Part shown: positions 1 to 8,100 of the stretch, piece after piece
Numbering within the stretch: the first letter of the stretch is position 1
Layout: each line of letters begins with the position of its first letter
NCBI RefSeq assembly: GCF_000938255.1
Contig: NZ_JYMR01000002.1
Location: 62,001-126,000 of the forward strand
Direction: 5' to 3'
DNA: 64,000 nucleotides
Source: Bradyrhizobium sp. LTSP849
GTDB lineage: Bacteria > Pseudomonadota > Alphaproteobacteria > Rhizobiales > Xanthobacteraceae
The notes under the pieces: model-generated
What the model was told of the DNA's origin: nothing
Databases searched by the model: none
Seen by the model: only the letters and a program-made list of their open reading frames with translations
Position numbers and translations under genes: made by a program

Positions 1-219
1 GGCTTTGGTCTCGGCGGCGCCGTCACCTTCGCGCCGATGCCCTTCGATCCTCCGAATTCGACCGGCGAATTTCAGTGGGGCGGCCTTGCCGGCACCCATT
101 GGTGGATCTGCCCGCAGGCCAATACAGCCGGTGTGCTGATGACCCAGCGCTACATGGGCTTCTGGAATCCCTTCTTCTTCGAGTTCAAGCGGCTGGCCTA
201 TCAGGCGGTTGGTGGCTGA
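1..219 (+). CDS. Serine hydrolase (beta-lactamase family), C-terminal fragment
   Basis: Only the last 72 codons are in the window; the reading frame is open from base 1 to the TGA at 217-219. The tail (GFGLGGAVTF, then a WGGLAGTHWW block and VLMTQRYM) matches the end of class C beta-lactamase-like serine hydrolases/esterases, where the last beta strands carry G-x-A-G-T and a terminal M-T-Q motif. The catalytic Ser-x-x-Lys and Tyr motifs lie upstream of the window, so activity cannot be judged. Family membership is moderately sure; the substrate is unknown. Confidence 0.7.
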   Translation, partial: GFGLGGAVTFAPMPFDPPNSTGEFQWGGLAGTHWWICPQANTAGVLMTQRYMGFWNPFFFEFKRLAYQAVGG

Positions 220-243
220 CGAGGGGACCGTCGGGATCCGGAC

Positions 244-909
244 GTGCCAAATTATCTCGGTCTCGATGGATTTCGCTTCGGCTGGGTCGCTGCCTGGATC
301 GATGATCATGGCCAACACGGCTTCGATTATTCGCCAGGCCTCACGCGGTTGCTCGCGATGCCGCATGCGCGCGCGATGATCGACATGCCGATCGGATTGA
401 ACGCGAGCGGCTACCGCGCGTGCGACTTGCGCGCCCGCGAGCTGGTTGGCCCCGCCGTGTTTCTTGGCGCGCGCCGAGACCTCTGGACGTTTCCCGACAT
501 GGCCGCCGCCAATCGGCATTACTGGCAACACGAGGGCAAGGGCAGGGGCGTGTCGGCTCAACTCTGGAACATCAGGGACAAGATCAGGGACGTCGACGCG
601 ATCATGACGCCGGCACGTCAGGCGATCGTCGGCGAAGCGCATCCGGAATTGATCTTCTGGAATCTGGCAGGGCGAGTCAGGCTCGCGAAGAAGACGTCAG
701 CGCAAGGACGCGAACAGCGCATCGCGCTTCTGGAGCAACGCGGCTTCACGCGCCTGCCGAAATGGCTGACCCAGCGCCACGGCACCGGCATCGGCCGCGA
801 CGATCTCATCGATGCCTGTGCCTGCGCGATTGCTGCGCGCGACAGCACGCAGCGCGTCGGCGGCGACGAGATCGATCCGAGCGGACTGCGGATGGAGATC
901 AATTATTGA
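244..909 (+). CDS. DUF429 family protein (predicted RNase H-fold nuclease)
   Basis: A 221-residue protein read from a GTG start, 24 bases after the preceding hydrolase. The N-terminus (YLGLDGFRFGWVAAW) has the G-x-D start typical of DUF429 proteins, followed by IDMPIGL, a conserved acidic motif, and a C-terminal D-D-L-I-D-A-CACAIAA helix. The family is predicted to adopt an RNase H-like fold with acidic metal-binding residues; no member function is firmly established, so the nuclease role is inference. No signal peptide, hence probably cytoplasmic. Confidence 0.8.
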   Translation: MPNYLGLDGFRFGWVAAWIDDHGQHGFDYSPGLTRLLAMPHARAMIDMPIGLNASGYRACDLRARELVGPAVFLGARRDLWTFPDMAAANRHYWQHEGKGRGVSAQLWNIRDKIRDVDAIMTPARQAIVGEAHPELIFWNLAGRVRLAKKTSAQGREQRIALLEQRGFTRLPKWLTQRHGTGIGRDDLIDACACAIAARDSTQRVGGDEIDPSGLRMEINY

Positions 910-984
910 GTCTTGTATTGAACCTTGCGTCATACCGCGCCTCACCTAGATTAGATGCGCCCCAACAGCAGATCGAAGGTCCCG

Positions 985-1689
985 ATGTCCGATCTCTCCG
1001 CCTTTCCCATCACCAAGCGCTGGCCGGCCAAGCATCCCGAGCAGCTTCAGCTCTATTCGCTGCCGACGCCGAACGGCGTCAAGGTCTCGATCATGCTGGA
1101 GGAGATCGGGCTTCCTTATGAGGTCCATCTCGTCGACTTCGGCAAGGACGACCAGAAGACGCCGGAATTCCTCTCGCTCAATCCGAACGGCAAGATCCCG
1201 GCGATCCTCGATCCCAACGGGCCCGGCGGCAAGCCGCTGCCGCTGTTCGAGTCCGGGGCGATCCTGCAATACCTCGCGGAGAAGACCGGCAAGCTTCTGC
1301 CGCAGGATGCCGCGCGCCGCTACCAGACCATCCAGTGGGTGCATTTCCAGATGGGCGGCATCGGGCCGATGTTTGGGCAGGTCGGCTTCTTCCACAAATT
1401 CGCCGGCAAGGATTTTCAAGACAAGCGGCCGCTGGAGCGTTACGTGAACGAGTCCAAGCGCCTGCTCGGCGTGATGGAAACGCATCTTGCCGGCCGGCAA
1501 TGGTTCATGGATGACGACTACACCATCGCCGACATTTCCATGCTCGGCTGGGTGCGCAACCTCATCGGCTTCTACGGCGCCGGCGATCTCGTCGAATTCA
1601 CCCAGTTCAAGTCGGTTGGTGCCTGGCTCGAACGCGGGCTGGCACGTCCAGCGGTGCAGCGCGGGCTCAACATTCCGACGCGGCCTTGA
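985..1689 (+). CDS. Glutathione S-transferase family protein (YghU-like)
   Basis: The start chosen is the ATG at 985, which has AAGG at 976-979; an in-frame ATG at 955 would add ten residues without a better ribosome site. The product is 234 residues. It has an N-terminal thioredoxin-fold domain (LYSLPTPNGVKVSIMLEEIG, then LNPNGKIPAI and LFESGAILQYLAE, the glutathione-binding cis-Pro and E-S motifs) and a C-terminal helical domain with YTIADISMLGW. The TPNG/VGFFHKFAG pattern resembles YghU/YfcG-type enzymes that act as disulfide reductases with glutathione. Substrate unknown. Confidence 0.88.
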   Translation: MSDLSAFPITKRWPAKHPEQLQLYSLPTPNGVKVSIMLEEIGLPYEVHLVDFGKDDQKTPEFLSLNPNGKIPAILDPNGPGGKPLPLFESGAILQYLAEKTGKLLPQDAARRYQTIQWVHFQMGGIGPMFGQVGFFHKFAGKDFQDKRPLERYVNESKRLLGVMETHLAGRQWFMDDDYTIADISMLGWVRNLIGFYGAGDLVEFTQFKSVGAWLERGLARPAVQRGLNIPTRP

Positions 1690-1693
1690 GAAA

Positions 1694-2479
1694 TTAGCTC
1701 AGGGCCTTGTAGGTCATATAGAGCGCCATCAGCGAGACGAGGGCGATCATGGTCCGGCGCAGCACCGACTTGCTGACGCCGTTGGCCATGCGTGCGCCGA
1801 AATCTGTGCCGATCCAGAGGCCGGCAAGAATGCCGATGATGGCCGGCCAGCCGACCATGAGCCCCTTGCTCCAGTAGATCCATGCCGCCGGAATATTGGT
1901 CGGGATCACCGAGAAGATGAGGCTGACGAGCTGCGCCTGATGCTGCGGCACGCGCAGGCCCGCGGCGAGGCCGACCGTGATCGCGAGCCCGCCGCCGATG
2001 CCCATGAAGCCGGAGGAAAAGCCGGCAAGCATGCCGATCAGAAGCAGAGGGAGCCAGGGCAATTGGTCGGGATCGCCGGCCTCGCTTCTGCCATCCTTAC
2101 GGTCCCGCCGCAGCACCAGCGCTGCGATCAGCGCAACGAGGTAGACGACGTAGGTCCATTGCAGGACCGCGTCGGACACGGCGGCCGCGGCGTAGCCGCC
2201 GCCCGCACCACCGACGAGAAATCCGATGCCGATCCAGGCGATCCATTGCAGCGGGCTGTGATTGCCGTTCTGCCAGTAGCGGCGCACGCCGGCGAGGCCG
2301 GTCGGAGGGACCTGCGCGATCAACGACGTGCCCTGGGCGATGTGCTGCTCAGCGCCCAGCAGCAGCACGCAGAAGATGACGAGACCGCCACCCGGGCTTG
2401 TGCCCATGAAGCCCGATGTCAGCCCTCCGACGAGACCGACGCCGATACCTGCGAGCAGTTCGTGCATCCAGGACATCAC
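1694..2479 (-). CDS. TauE/SafE family membrane permease
   Basis: A 261-residue polytopic membrane protein. Two similar halves carry the family's glycine-rich motifs: GLVGGLTSGFMGTSPGGG near residue 15 and GMLAGFSSGFMGIGGG near residue 140. The family exports sulfite, sulfoacetate or other organosulfur anions, but the substrate here is unknown. The GTG at 2479 abuts the TGA stop of the upstream TetR gene, and an ATG one codon in (2476) is an equally good start. This arrangement implies translational coupling and that the TetR protein controls the exporter. Confidence 0.87.
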   Translation of the reverse strand: MMSWMHELLAGIGVGLVGGLTSGFMGTSPGGGLVIFCVLLLGAEQHIAQGTSLIAQVPPTGLAGVRRYWQNGNHSPLQWIAWIGIGFLVGGAGGGYAAAAVSDAVLQWTYVVYLVALIAALVLRRDRKDGRSEAGDPDQLPWLPLLLIGMLAGFSSGFMGIGGGLAITVGLAAGLRVPQHQAQLVSLIFSVIPTNIPAAWIYWSKGLMVGWPAIIGILAGLWIGTDFGARMANGVSKSVLRRTMIALVSLMALYMTYKALS

Positions 2480-3112
2480 TCAAGCCTTGGTTCGTCGCTT
2501 GACGTCGGGTTTGGTGGTGCAAAATCCTTCGATCACGCTCGCCACAGCGGCCATGCAAGCCTCGACGTCCAAATCCTCGCCCCAGCATTTTTGCAGCACA
2601 AAGCCCTGGAAGATCGCGACCAGCACGCGCGCGATCGCATCCGCCCCGAGTTCGCGCTTGATGAGGCCGTCGTGCTGGGCGCGCTCGACCAGCGCCACGA
2701 TCAGCGCGCGCGGTATGTCGATGCCCTCGACGACGCTGGTGCGGACGCGGCGGTTGCGCAGCGCCTCGGCCCAGCCATGGATGCCGACGCGCCGACGGGC
2801 TTCGCCGGCGGGATCGGTGAGCCATTGCGCGTAGACGCGGACCAGCGCGTGAAGTCCTTCGATCGGATCGCCCGATCCCTGCGCGACCGAATTGAGCACG
2901 GCTTCGCGACGATGCCGGTCGTCGGCGAGCGCCTCGATCAGGTCGTCCTTGCCCTGGAAGTAGACATAGACCGCGCCGTGGCTCAGCCCCGACTTCTTCA
3001 CGATGTCGGCCATGCCGGTTTGGTGGAAACCGTTCTCGGAGAAGCAGGCGAGGGCGGCTTCGAGGATCTGCTGGCGCCGGCCTTCGCGTTGCTTGTCGCT
3101 GATCTTGGGCAT
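2480..3112 (-). CDS. TetR/AcrR family transcriptional regulator
   Basis: A 210-residue protein with an N-terminal helix-turn-helix (QILEAALACFSENGFHQTGM, then IVKKSGLSHGAVYVYFQGKD) at about residues 15-60, the hallmark of TetR regulators, and an all-helical ligand domain behind it. It is transcribed directly ahead of the TauE/SafE permease with no gap. The likely role is a ligand-responsive repressor of itself and the permease. Two similar inverted AT-rich sites lie just upstream (3131-3216) and are candidate operators. Ligand unknown. Confidence 0.9.
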   Translation of the reverse strand: MPKISDKQREGRRQQILEAALACFSENGFHQTGMADIVKKSGLSHGAVYVYFQGKDDLIEALADDRHRREAVLNSVAQGSGDPIEGLHALVRVYAQWLTDPAGEARRRVGIHGWAEALRNRRVRTSVVEGIDIPRALIVALVERAQHDGLIKRELGADAIARVLVAIFQGFVLQKCWGEDLDVEACMAAVASVIEGFCTTKPDVKRRTKA

Positions 3113-3130
3113 CCGTCCCGTCCATAAATA

Positions 3131-3216
3131 ACTGACAGTTCGATCGTTTTAGAATTCCGTCAAAGAGCGATCAAATGTAGTCTGGCATAATAAAAACCGA
3201 TCAGTCAGTCATTTTA
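3131..3216. promoter_or_regulatory. Candidate TetR operator pair upstream of the TetR-TauE operon
   Basis: Within an AT-rich stretch there are two related elements in opposite orientation. The one at 3131-3151 reads TGAC then CGATCGTTTTA. The other, at 3191-3216, reads TAAAA-CCGATCAGTCAGTCA, which on the minus strand is TGACTGACTGATCGG then TTTTA. Both share TGAC, GATCG and TTTTA. The position directly ahead of the regulator start at 3112 suggests autoregulation. Binding is inferred, not shown. Confidence 0.45.
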
Positions 3217-3331
3217 GAGGACAAAGCAGTTTTGGTCAAGTCCAAGCACCCCGGAGCCGGGCCAACAGGAGAATCGGACGATTGGCAGGCCCGCCAGCAA
3301 AGACGACGGTCCGGCGCTTGAACTGGCGTCC

Positions 3332-3703
3332 CTAGAACAGCCGTCCGCCATTCGGCACGGGCTTGCTCGGCTGCATCAACACGACCTTGCCGTCGGCATC
3401 GGGAAAACCGAGCGTCAGCACCTCCGAGACGACCGGGCCGATCTGGCGCGGCGGGAAATTGACGACGGCCGCGACCTGTTGTCCCACGAGCGTCTCGAGC
3501 GGATGATTTTCGATAATCTGCGCCGAGCTCTTGCGCACCCCGATCGCCGGGCCAAAGTCGATCCACAGCCGCCAGGCCGGCTTGCGCGCCTCAGGAAACG
3601 GTTTGGCATCGACGATGGTGCCGACGCGAATATCGACCGCAAGGAAGCTGTTGAAGTCGATGGTCGGCGACGCGGTCGCGGCGGGGTCGTGAGTGACGTG
3701 CAT
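3332..3703 (-). CDS. CsaA-like tRNA-binding protein
   Basis: A 123-residue single-domain protein matching the OB-fold tRNA-binding domain (Trbp111/CsaA type): FLAVDIRVGTIVDAKPFPEA at residues 21-40, KSSAQI, and the C-terminal VLTLGFPDADGKVVLM followed by KPVPNGGRLF. CsaA homodimers bind tRNA-like structure and show chaperone or secretion-linked activity in Bacillus. The length (about 110-125) is normal for the family. Whether this copy acts on tRNA or as a chaperone is not decidable from sequence. It is divergent from the ArsC/Spx-like gene across about 95 bases. Confidence 0.88.
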   Translation of the reverse strand: MHVTHDPAATASPTIDFNSFLAVDIRVGTIVDAKPFPEARKPAWRLWIDFGPAIGVRKSSAQIIENHPLETLVGQQVAAVVNFPPRQIGPVVSEVLTLGFPDADGKVVLMQPSKPVPNGGRLF

Positions 3704-3798
3704 GATGTGTCCGTTCAGAAAGTTCGAAATCTCGTTCGCAATATTGTCGCGTGAACCGGAGTTTCGTACAACGCCACGGCCACAGCATCACACGACGC

Positions 3799-4179
3799 AT
3801 GCGCGAGGACGTCTTGCCCAACATCATCTACGGCATCAAGAACTGCGACACCATGAAGAAGGCGCGCACTTGGCTCGACACCCATGGCGTTGCCTACGAG
3901 TTCCACGACTACAAGGCTGCAGGCGTAGAGAAGGACAAGCTGAAGCAATGGAGCGACAAGCTCGGCTGGGAGACGCTGCTCAATCGCGCCGGCACCACCT
4001 TCAAGAAGCTGCCCGAGGCCGACAAGGAAGGGCTGACTGAGAAGAAGGCGCTGGCGTTGATGCTAGCGCAACCATCGATGATCAAGCGGCCTGTGCTCGA
4101 AATCGGCGGCAAGCTGCTGGTCGGCTTCAAGCCGGATATCTACGACAAGGAGGTCGGCGCCAAAGCGCGCAAGGGCTAG
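3799..4179 (+). CDS. ArsC/Spx family thioredoxin-fold protein
   Basis: About 126 residues from the ATG at 3799; an ATG at 3751 and a TTG near 3811 (giving LPNIIYG...) are alternatives. The pattern IIYGIKNCDTMKKARTWL, then HDYKAAG, WETLLNR, and a C-terminal MIKRPVLEIGGKLLVGF with the conserved R-P is that of YffB/ArsC-like reductases. Only one cysteine (C-D-T-M) is present at the active-site position, as in YffB-type rather than Spx C-x-x-C proteins. The role is a presumed glutathione-dependent reductase, not necessarily of arsenate: no other ars gene is nearby. Confidence 0.85.
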   Translation: MREDVLPNIIYGIKNCDTMKKARTWLDTHGVAYEFHDYKAAGVEKDKLKQWSDKLGWETLLNRAGTTFKKLPEADKEGLTEKKALALMLAQPSMIKRPVLEIGGKLLVGFKPDIYDKEVGAKARKG

Positions 4180-4277
4180 AGCGTTTTCGAGCGAAGTGGA
4201 TTCCGGTTCGCGTAAAGAAAACGCGTCAAAACAAGATTCTAGAGCTCCGTTCCGATTTCATCGGAACGGAGCTCTAG
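4177..4277. repeat. Palindromic intergenic repeat (Rhizobiales type) with 18-bp hairpin
   Basis: This 101-base element fills the gap between two convergent genes. It holds one imperfect stem (GCGTTTTC at 4181-4188 with GAAAACGC at 4217-4224) and a perfect 18-bp hairpin with a TTC loop at 4239-4277. From memory it resembles a repeat abundant in Rhizobium and Bradyrhizobium intergenic regions. The TAG at its left end is the stop of the ArsC-like gene, and the CTAG at its right end supplies the stop of the PAS gene. It probably also acts as a bidirectional terminator. Confidence 0.75.
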
Positions 4278-4921
4278 TTCAGCTCGATGATCTCGGTGGT
4301 GACGCCCGGACCGGGCTGATCGGCGAATTCGACCATATCGGCGGCCGCGATGCGGCCTGGGGCGCGGTGAAAGAGATCGCGGTCGATCACCGCGCGCAGT
4401 TTTGGGCGCGGCAGCGCGTCATTTCCGCGCATCAGATTCTTGATCTCGAAGCCGCCGTCCTCGCAGAAGGTCTTGAGCGAGGCGATGATGTGGCTGACCT
4501 TGTCGTCGGTCAGGAAAGGCAGCAGCAACTGTTCATAGGCGACGACACGCCCGTAGATGTCGTCGACGTCGGCAACGCTATAGACCGGAAGCCCGCGTGC
4601 CACGCATTCACAATAGATCGGCATCACGAAGGGCGCGAGCCGCGGCCCGATATAGTCGTCGAGCAGAATTCCCTTGCCGGTATGTCCGTAGGCGCGCGAG
4701 ATGCGGGTGCCTTCGCTCTGAATGGTCAGGCGCGGCGTCGGCGTCGTATTGTCGACCGTGTAGTAGATCAGATCAGACAGCTCTTCCTCGAGCCGGGCGG
4801 GCTGATACTCCCAGATCGCCGGCGCAATCTGCTGGCGCGCATAAAGTCGCAGCCACGTGTTGAGGAGATCGCGCTGCTTGATCGACTTGACGACGGGGGG
4901 AGCGGCGCTGGTGAATTCCAA
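4274..4921 (-). CDS. PAS-domain (PAS_5-like) protein
   Basis: About 215 residues if started at the TTG at 4921, which has GGGAA about eight bases ahead; upstream in-frame TTG/GTG codons up to 5002 would add 27 residues through an AT-rich, promoter-like stretch. It shows the layout of the alphaproteobacterial PAS_5 family: an N-terminal helix LLNTWLRLY, then TIQSEGTRISRAYGHTGKG, a P-x-Y-x-x-C-V-x-x-G-x-P-V-Y segment and YEQLLLPFLTDD-x-V-x-x-I. Such proteins are presumed sensory, with no output domain. The stop codon lies inside the repeat at 4177-4277. Confidence 0.65.
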   Translation of the reverse strand: MEFTSAAPPVVKSIKQRDLLNTWLRLYARQQIAPAIWEYQPARLEEELSDLIYYTVDNTTPTPRLTIQSEGTRISRAYGHTGKGILLDDYIGPRLAPFVMPIYCECVARGLPVYSVADVDDIYGRVVAYEQLLLPFLTDDKVSHIIASLKTFCEDGGFEIKNLMRGNDALPRPKLRAVIDRDLFHRAPGRIAAADMVEFADQPGPGVTTEIIELN

Positions 4922-5002
4922 AACAATATTCCCGGCAATAGAAACCCGCGCACGATGCTTGTTGCGGGAAAATTTTCTATGAAGGCTGGCGCGCGGCACC
5001 AA

Positions 5003-5263
5003 AGATCGTTAACGACGGCTTGATGGCGGCGCGTTGCGAACCGGGAGGCCGGGCAGGCGCGACATCAAAACACTTCCGACTAAGGGAGCATCAGTCTCCC
5101 GGCCGGAGGCCTGATCTGCTCAGCTTTCCGCCTTGCCTAACCCCCGTCACCTCCGGCATATTCCGCGCCCGGAGGCGGTGTTCCGGGAAGGCTCCAAGGC
5201 CTCCGGAACGCCGAAGTAACAAGGACAGCTACGCGCGGTTCGCGCGGGCGGGGGGAAATCTGT
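5003..5263 (+). other. Leader/intergenic region ahead of the Liv operon
   Basis: No convincing gene. The stretch is rich in GGCC/CCGG blocks that can fold (for example TTCCGG near 5180 with CCGGAA near 5206) and ends in GGGGGA at 5251-5256, the ribosome site for the first ATPase gene. It likely holds the operon promoter and an untranslated leader. I could not assign a -35/-10 pair. Confidence 0.4.
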
Positions 5264-6019
5264 TTGGCCGATGAGTTCATTCTCGAAACGGAAGGCTTGA
5301 CCAAGGAGTTCGCGGGCTTCTTTGCCGTCCGCGACGTTGCGCTCAAGGTCCGCCGTGGGAGTATCCACGCGCTGATCGGCCCAAACGGGGCCGGCAAGAC
5401 GACGTGCTTCAATCTTCTGACCAAGTTCCTCAAGCCGTCTGCCGGAAAAATCCTGTACAAGGGACAGGACATTACCGCGATGGCGCCCGCCGACGTGGCC
5501 CGCATGGGGCTGGTTCGTTCATTCCAAATCTCAGCGGTGTTTCCGCATCTCACTGCGCAGGAAAACGTCCGTGTCGCGCTCCAGCGCCAGCACGGCAGCT
5601 CCTTTGATTTCTGGCGCTCCAAGTCGGTGCTGAATCGGTTCAACGACCGCGCGCGCGATTTGTTGAACGATGTGGGCCTCAGCGAGTTCGCCAACACGCC
5701 GGCGGTCGAGATGCCCTATGGACGCAAGCGCGCACTCGAGATCGCGACCACGCTCGCGCTCGATCCCGAGATGATGCTGCTGGACGAGCCGATGGCCGGC
5801 ATGGGCCACGAGGACATCGACAAGATCGCGGCGCTGATCAAGCGTATCTCGGCGAAATATACCATCCTGATGGTCGAGCATAATTTGAGCGTGGTGGCCA
5901 ATCTCTCCGACATCATCACCGTGCTGACGCGCGGGCAGGTGCTCGCGCAAGGCCATTACTCCGAGCTCACCAAGGACGAGCGCGTCAAGGAAGCCTATCT
6001 GGGAGCCGGTCATGACTGA
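5264..6019 (+). CDS. Branched-chain amino acid-type ABC transporter ATPase (LivG-like)
   Basis: A 251-residue ATPase read from a TTG start preceded by GGGGGA with about eight bases of spacing; no better start is seen. It has Walker A GPNGAGKTT at about residue 39, a LivG-type long N-terminal region (LTKEFAGFFAV), a signature-like MPYGRKRALEIATTLA in place of LSYG, Walker B MMLLDEPMAGM, and the H-loop VEHN. It is the first gene of a five-gene HAAT operon and overlaps the next ATPase by eight bases. The two ATPases are expected to form the cytoplasmic engine of the importer. Confidence 0.93.
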   Translation: MADEFILETEGLTKEFAGFFAVRDVALKVRRGSIHALIGPNGAGKTTCFNLLTKFLKPSAGKILYKGQDITAMAPADVARMGLVRSFQISAVFPHLTAQENVRVALQRQHGSSFDFWRSKSVLNRFNDRARDLLNDVGLSEFANTPAVEMPYGRKRALEIATTLALDPEMMLLDEPMAGMGHEDIDKIAALIKRISAKYTILMVEHNLSVVANLSDIITVLTRGQVLAQGHYSELTKDERVKEAYLGAGHD

Positions 6020-6758
6020 CACCGCGATGGCCGACGCTCCGGCAAAGGCTGCGACCGGCGGCAACATCCTTCAGGTGCGCAACCTGGAGGCCTGGTATGG
6101 CGAGTCCCACATCCTGCACGGGATCAACTTCGACGTGAACGCGGGCGAGGTCGTCACGCTGCTCGGGCGCAACGGCGCCGGCAAGACGACCACGCTGAAG
6201 TCGATCATGGGCATCATCGGCAAGCGCACCGGCTCGATAAAGTTCAACAACCAGGACATCATCCGCTCGACCTCCGACAAGATCGCGCGCATGGGCATCG
6301 CGTTCTGTCCGGAGGAACGCGGAATCTTCTCCAGTCTCGACGTGCGGGAGAATCTGTTGCTGCCGCCGGTGGTGCGCGCAGGCGGATTGCCGCTCGAGCA
6401 GATCTTCGATCTGTTTCCGAACCTGAAGGAGCGTCTCAACAGCCAGGGCACGAAGCTGTCCGGCGGCGAGCAGCAGATGCTCGCGATCGCGCGCATTCTT
6501 CGCACCGGCGCGAGCTTCCTGATGCTGGACGAGCCGACCGAAGGTCTGGCTCCGGTCATCATCCAGCAGATCGGCCACACCATTGCGCGGCTCAAGAAGG
6601 AAGGCTTTACGATCCTTCTGGTCGAGCAGAACTTCCGCTTCGCATCCACCGTCGCCGACCGCTATTACGTGGTCGAACACGGCAAGATCATTGACGGATT
6701 TGCCAATTCGGAGCTTGCCGCGAACATGGACAAGCTCCACACCTATCTCGGCGTCTAG
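6012..6758 (+). CDS. Branched-chain amino acid-type ABC transporter ATPase (LivF-like)
   Basis: A 248-residue ATPase with Walker A GRNGAGKTTTLKSIMG at about residue 53, signature LSGGEQQMLAIAR, Walker B FLMLDEPTEGLAP and H-loop VEQN. The shorter LivF form and the EPTEGLAP motif separate it from its LivG partner. An N-terminal extension of about 20 residues precedes the domain. The ATG at 6012 overlaps the end of the previous gene by eight bases, so translation is probably coupled. Confidence 0.93.
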   Translation: MTDTAMADAPAKAATGGNILQVRNLEAWYGESHILHGINFDVNAGEVVTLLGRNGAGKTTTLKSIMGIIGKRTGSIKFNNQDIIRSTSDKIARMGIAFCPEERGIFSSLDVRENLLLPPVVRAGGLPLEQIFDLFPNLKERLNSQGTKLSGGEQQMLAIARILRTGASFLMLDEPTEGLAPVIIQQIGHTIARLKKEGFTILLVEQNFRFASTVADRYYVVEHGKIIDGFANSELAANMDKLHTYLGV

Positions 6759-6806
6759 AACGGCCAAGAGTCAAACGGCCGAGAGAAAATTCACAAGGGA
6801 AATAGC

Positions 6807-8030
6807 ATGAAGACAAAGTCGATTGCGTCGTTTCTGCTCGGCACTGCGTTGGCCGTGACCACCGCTGGCGTAGCCTTCGCGCAGGACAAGACCGTCAAGA
6901 TCGGCGCGCTGTCCGATCAGTCCGGCCTCTACGCCGACCTCGGCGGTCCGGGCTCGACCGTCGCCGCACAGATGGCCGTTGAGGATTCCGGCCTCGCGGC
7001 GAAGGGCTGGAAGATCGACATCATCTCGGGCGATCACCAGAACAAGCCGGACATCGGGACCGCGATCGCGCGGCAATGGTTCGACGTCGACAAGGTCGAC
7101 ATCATCGTCGACGTGCCGAACTCCGGCGTGGCGCTTGCCGTCAACAACGTCGTGAAGGAAAAGAACGGCGTCTACATCAATTCGGGTGCGGCGACCTCGG
7201 ACCTCACCAACGCGCAGTGCTCGCCCAACACCGTGCACTGGACTTACGACACCTACATGCTGGCTCACACCACCGGCCAGGCGCTGGTGAAGGCCGGTGG
7301 CGACACCTGGTTCTTCCTGACCGCCGACTACGCCTTCGGCGCCGCGCTCGAGCGCGACACCACCGCCGTCATCACCGCCAATGGCGGCAAGGTGGTCGGC
7401 GGCGTCAAGCATCCACTCAACACGCCGGACTTCTCATCCTTCCTGCTTCAGGCGCAGGCCTCCAAGGCCAAGATCATCGGCCTTGCCAATGCCGGCGGCG
7501 ACACCACCAACTCGATCAAGCAGGCGGCCGAATTCGGCATCGTCAAGGGCGGCCAGAAGCTTGCCGCGCTGCTGCTGTTCCTCACCGACGTCAAGGCGAT
7601 CGGCCTTGAGACCGCGCAGGGCCTGAACTTCACCGAGACCTTCTACTGGGACATGAACGACCAGACCCGGGCGTTCTCCAAGAAATTCTCGGAGAAGATG
7701 AAGAACGGCGCGATGCCGACCATGGTGCAGGCGGGCGTGTATGCGGGCGTGCGGCACTATCTCAAGACGCTGGACGCTCTCGGCGGTAATCCCCATGACG
7801 GCGTCAAGGTCGTCGAGAAGATGAAGTCGTTGCCGACGGAAGACGAGCTGTTCGGCAAGGGTGAGATTCAGCCCAACGGCCGCACCATCCACAACGCCTA
7901 TCTGTTCGAGGTGAAGAAGCCCTCCGAGTCCAAGGGACCGTGGGACTTCTACAAGCTGGTCGGCACGGTGCCGGGCGACCAGGCCTTCACGCCGCTGTCC
8001 GAAAGCAAGTGCGCGCTGTTGAAGAAGTAA
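6807..8030 (+). CDS. Liv-type ABC transporter periplasmic substrate-binding protein
   Basis: A 407-residue protein with a clear signal peptide (MKTKSIASFLLGTALAVTTA, cleavage likely after AFA at about residue 25). The mature part is a type I periplasmic binding fold: VKIGALSDQSGLYADLGG, SGDHQNKPDIG, VPNSGVALAVNNVVKE and a hinge-spanning DTTNSIKQAAEFG. It is the binding component of the operon. A close paralog sits alone at 21113-22339. The ligand is not predictable; this family takes amino acids, amides, urea or aromatic acids. Confidence 0.93.
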   Translation: MKTKSIASFLLGTALAVTTAGVAFAQDKTVKIGALSDQSGLYADLGGPGSTVAAQMAVEDSGLAAKGWKIDIISGDHQNKPDIGTAIARQWFDVDKVDIIVDVPNSGVALAVNNVVKEKNGVYINSGAATSDLTNAQCSPNTVHWTYDTYMLAHTTGQALVKAGGDTWFFLTADYAFGAALERDTTAVITANGGKVVGGVKHPLNTPDFSSFLLQAQASKAKIIGLANAGGDTTNSIKQAAEFGIVKGGQKLAALLLFLTDVKAIGLETAQGLNFTETFYWDMNDQTRAFSKKFSEKMKNGAMPTMVQAGVYAGVRHYLKTLDALGGNPHDGVKVVEKMKSLPTEDELFGKGEIQPNGRTIHNAYLFEVKKPSESKGPWDFYKLVGTVPGDQAFTPLSESKCALLKK

Positions 8031-8038
8031 GACCAATA

Positions 8039-8063
8039 GCCCGCTGGCTGTGAGCCGGCGGGC
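8039..8063 (+). terminator. Intercistronic hairpin after the binding-protein gene
   Basis: A 10-bp GC-rich stem (GCCCGCTGGC with GCCGGCGGGC, one G-U pair) with a five-base loop starts nine bases after the stop of the binding-protein gene and is followed by GCTTTAG, a weak T stretch. It more likely stabilises the upstream message or partly terminates, which would give more binding protein than permease, than blocks the operon completely. Confidence 0.5.
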
Positions 8064-8100
8064 GCTTTAGGGAACGCCGAAGGGACTGGGTGCGGGATCG

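Noticed and set aside
1487..3127. A 546-codon plus-strand frame across the GST end, TauE and TetR genes
   Set aside because: It crosses three well-supported genes and shows no domain.
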